The translations under genes were made by a program, and so were the position numbers. DNA of 54,561 nucleotides from a virus. The notes beneath the pieces were generated by a model. It worked only from the letters and a program-made list of their open reading frames with translations, searched no databases and was not told where the DNA came from. Where the stretch lies: positions 1-54,561 of the IMG/VR virus record IMGVR_UViG_3300009103_000042. One strand, 5' to 3'. This document shows positions 54,501 through 54,561 of the stretch, in pieces; within the stretch, counting starts at the first letter, position 1, and each line of letters begins with the position of its first letter.

Positions 54501-54561
54501 CTATCCTGTCTTGTAGGAATTGATGTAGGAGAAACTTGATACTTAGGCAGTGAGCCTCCTT
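47980..54561 (-). repeat. Protein-level short motif repeat K-G-G-x-L-P-x-Y-Q
   Basis: Copies are spread over two genes. Approximate positions: 54535-54561 GGSLPKYQ, 53045-53075 YGGPLPFYQ, 52155-52190 QGGPLPSYQ, 51900-51940 KGGCLPKYQ, 51265-51300 KKLPKYQFGG, 50430-50470 KGGNLPMYQ, 50170-50195 NNLPIFQ, 49545-49575 KGGDLPMYQ, 49280-49305 KGGGLS, 49055-49090 YGGKIPGIYY. Weaker forms occur in the 634-aa gene (48345-48370, 47985-48010). The spacing is irregular, 250-900 nt, so it is a linear motif between modules and not a tandem DNA repeat. Confidence 0.75.
48566..54561 (-). CDS. Repeat-rich giant virion protein, N-terminus outside window
   Basis: The frame is open to the window edge; the ATG at 54436 is internal, since 41 codons upstream still code and start with another repeat copy (GGSLPKYQ). 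At least 1,997 residues are visible. The protein is Pro/Gly/Tyr/Lys-rich, with few predicted helices. The motif (K)KGGxLPxYQ recurs (see repeat entry), and two larger modules are duplicated. The last 90 residues (GYEVERGEVIEE, EHGGT, GNKHSDPEGGP, GGFVYSDF) resemble a C-terminal domain common in Bacteroidetes phage virion proteins. It is probably a packaged cargo or tail-associated protein at the head of this operon. Confidence 0.75.
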   Translation of the reverse strand, partial: GGSLPKYQVSPTSIPTRQDSINLLENSLAVQDYYGAPYLSSMTPGIQKGAFKENKEARDFVKQMIDKKVGYGVSDNYAEFNTVEDRLLKMSDYYKKKGPYTYEQRESNTGELDLNAPMQLFDTRITPTGKLSGTNIVPFTRGMGDIVSSYTYDPISVTPWNMLSTEQKKERVEKYGTAGTPKSKTQTTNQKKPIYVTDPNDPRLKAYKDSSDLYEYSKLQRKLEPFLNIGLTDEEIKQNQFILSKKANELVENNPNIDWLGVKEGREGSWFREPNPQATGRYAGPAFAYKIKGDEKWFTDEFKKANPDLKKGTLWDKDYDLEDIVRYKNNLPIKQNLRKEGKMIMVPDDSFFSSTGSPDIEHRTIESIGGWQGQGWNYDFEKPVQPVKYIDNSAFERGRKERELYTEMKEKEKVKPEIKKEVNVKKPPVTIEKEVNKVSSIPTKKDTISESVGHKDRGQGLQQSENWYIDAYGKKHFVRPAEYKRLKELGVIEEKKYGGPLPFYQASPVTIGSPYNYGWDTGASVSGDAPVISQEPGQSLIEQSPQYKGMVEADKLSRGELTGTGKVDPSISPFDFIGPGAVRIPSLITKGAKNIYKINPKAVNLNKKIADENLLARQIYGDEALQNFKQSGFWDDANEAFRRRIVQDLRPSTVVLKTGKGTEKAKVVPTTGKYTGSFTEPYFSQGSRWYPAKIGDVPHPMKNIGKEHVIIPKKGMVAKNSDEFNAGKNMAFNHATESNRIINAEKLSSEALNKLADTRRVPMPSKVTNNPKNYDIYEGDPHWFWGNRIVKKQGGPLPSYQRASTSITGYQGKGPNSGPYIIPDNNITMEGVRFPLAGTPIDNKGNKIGKTQFMKPGKNYKFPPGSSVYETPLMKKGGCLPKYQVGGKLYPDSLANYNRAKALWQLERHQGKFESDLSYDDLKFSPEYEKNDYPPDTRRDIGKTGNVWLMYDDNGSMIPVGVPIYEKPKAPVSTFIKRHPDKEMVPYSNIKEEDIGKVPAFHAEISQLKRPPIPIVDKRKKKEPTIKDSIQYIKGTPGQAQHIKYDSLGNKTFIPKHEYERLQKLGKMKVLDPTEFRYGGSLNSNTMARKKKLPKYQFGGSSGVDNTMNKIDIWEQQQQQPYGTLPYMNTPAPGFEYYHQVPMVPGPNNYQTMQDANMPPQSVLNMPFQGSALAPGPTDVASNASLLGAPFKKSFQSPTSPGASGLNLTTTEEELYKRPQAMPTIPLQGVPQTTGTPIRPTPQTVPTQNYTTNTSGMVGPPTQEEMYPGLGESAGTNLGKGVDWKGIGKGLGKAAPAILGAGAALWGASQIGKNKNKPTPERVNPYAQMWAAQSQGNRRRRGPGMDIPTAQSLGFTQSYPSLYAKKGGNLPMYQKSWGRIPEGLIDTTNKDPGFLIESEDGRNIDPGFLIDSLNTNRKLLINDPQVSPRMHPLPWQLDPNSEYIKKWKEKKPSSNNNLPIFQRAATPISQEQLLENASYGIQPGSLHPSVTGITSYPETPIASGRVEESISPIDFIGAGTFRAPINAASLLGKSSKAVSKLKPTGKATLGKYTEKVYHHPSTSAQKSALGHVSHMKSGPWQQVFKNIAHDRVPSGAIRNPNVVKTPSVHAEAYSKVPIMKEAKHVQHPDVLLHKTPGGSKYGTSDITYGLSDAPLQPIRFNQKGGDLPMYQRLSDRIRPGSRNMAATGGAKTGPGFGLLEYGTVAGNMPQTNQPSLANLPMYNPAAQNTPNPDANTSTVPNMFMGYGQVPTYRKGGGLSRAKDYGSKKKPYPSVSAGNFAGGGRSYPIPTRADAVDALRLAGMHGRSDVKSKVYKKYPGLKKKQYGGKIPGIYYPDAGEIADPKNIEVSPSDYVYQGGPDFQMYIPEWLSDDPFQQWIEKQKGWNSTNTLQPSSLKSIKKLEKAVDAKKMKKGGKVHPDAGYEVERGEVIEEPIGNPAIALEHGGTVRNSNNYQYVTGNKHSDPEGGPQMKGAEGGFVYSDFINVPKDIVEKLKYLI

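Noticed and set aside
1-54561. Stop-codon reassignment (TAG or TGA read as an amino acid), known in some crAss-like phages
   Set aside because: Genes end in all three stops at sensible places (for example TAG at 14796-14798 followed by a terminator), and the giant genes are open under the standard code.
1-54561. CRISPR arrays, insertion sequences, integrase or attachment sites
   Set aside because: No regularly spaced repeats, transposase or recombinase motifs were seen; the nearest repeats are at protein level only.

Overview
The window is a 54.6 kb, AT-rich, gene-dense piece of a large tailed-phage genome that looks like a crAss-like phage (order Crassvirales) of a Bacteroidetes host. The main reasons are: a family A DNA polymerase, DnaB-type helicase, RecA-fold ATPase, Toprim primase, RusA-type resolvase and Ung set on one strand; a convergent arm of enormous virion proteins on the other; and a 4,999-residue protein carrying the phage RNA polymerase signature DFDID. 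Most start codons are preceded by A/T-rich DNA with no clear Shine-Dalgarno sequence, as is usual in Bacteroidetes and their phages. TAA, TAG and TGA all act as stops, so the genetic code is standard.

Left end to about 5.4 kb (+ strand): the 3' part of an RNA-end-healing enzyme (2H phosphoesterase plus T4 Pnkp-like 3'-phosphatase), a zinc-ribbon protein, a PcfJ-like protein, tiny membrane proteins, an acidic-tailed unknown, and an overlapping membrane/lipoprotein pair that looks spanin-like. Two gene-poor stretches here (about 0.80-1.02 and 2.96-3.78 kb) are full of potential RNA structure, including an H-type pseudoknot and several long stems.

5.4-16.2 kb (+): the replication and recombination module: DNA polymerase, small zinc-finger and basic proteins, SF2 helicase, a candidate loader or initiator protein, DnaB-like helicase, Sak4-like ATPase, SSB-like protein, primase and RusA-like resolvase.

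16.5-21.8 kb (+): a ubiquitin-like conjugation cassette in the order Ubl, E2-like, JAB/JAMM protease, ThiF/E1, followed by a co-transcribed unknown. The order and motifs match the PRTRC type of prokaryotic Ub-like system. This is the most striking system in the window. It is followed by a RecE/PD-(D/E)XK-type exonuclease, a structured RNA, two very small proteins and uracil-DNA glycosylase.

24.7 kb to the right end (- strand): one tightly packed operon, read right to left. It encodes a repeat-rich protein of more than 1,990 residues (cut by the window edge), a 634-aa Gly/Ala-rich protein, a 966-aa protein ending in an M15 peptidase, the 4,999-aa polyprotein-like RNA polymerase/zincin/macro-domain protein, and a 1,350-aa protein with a PD-(D/E)XK nuclease domain and membrane segments. 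These are probably capsid-borne proteins injected with the DNA: the polymerase would transcribe early genes while the nuclease, protease and macro domains act on the host. The two arms converge at a strong hairpin near 24.64 kb.
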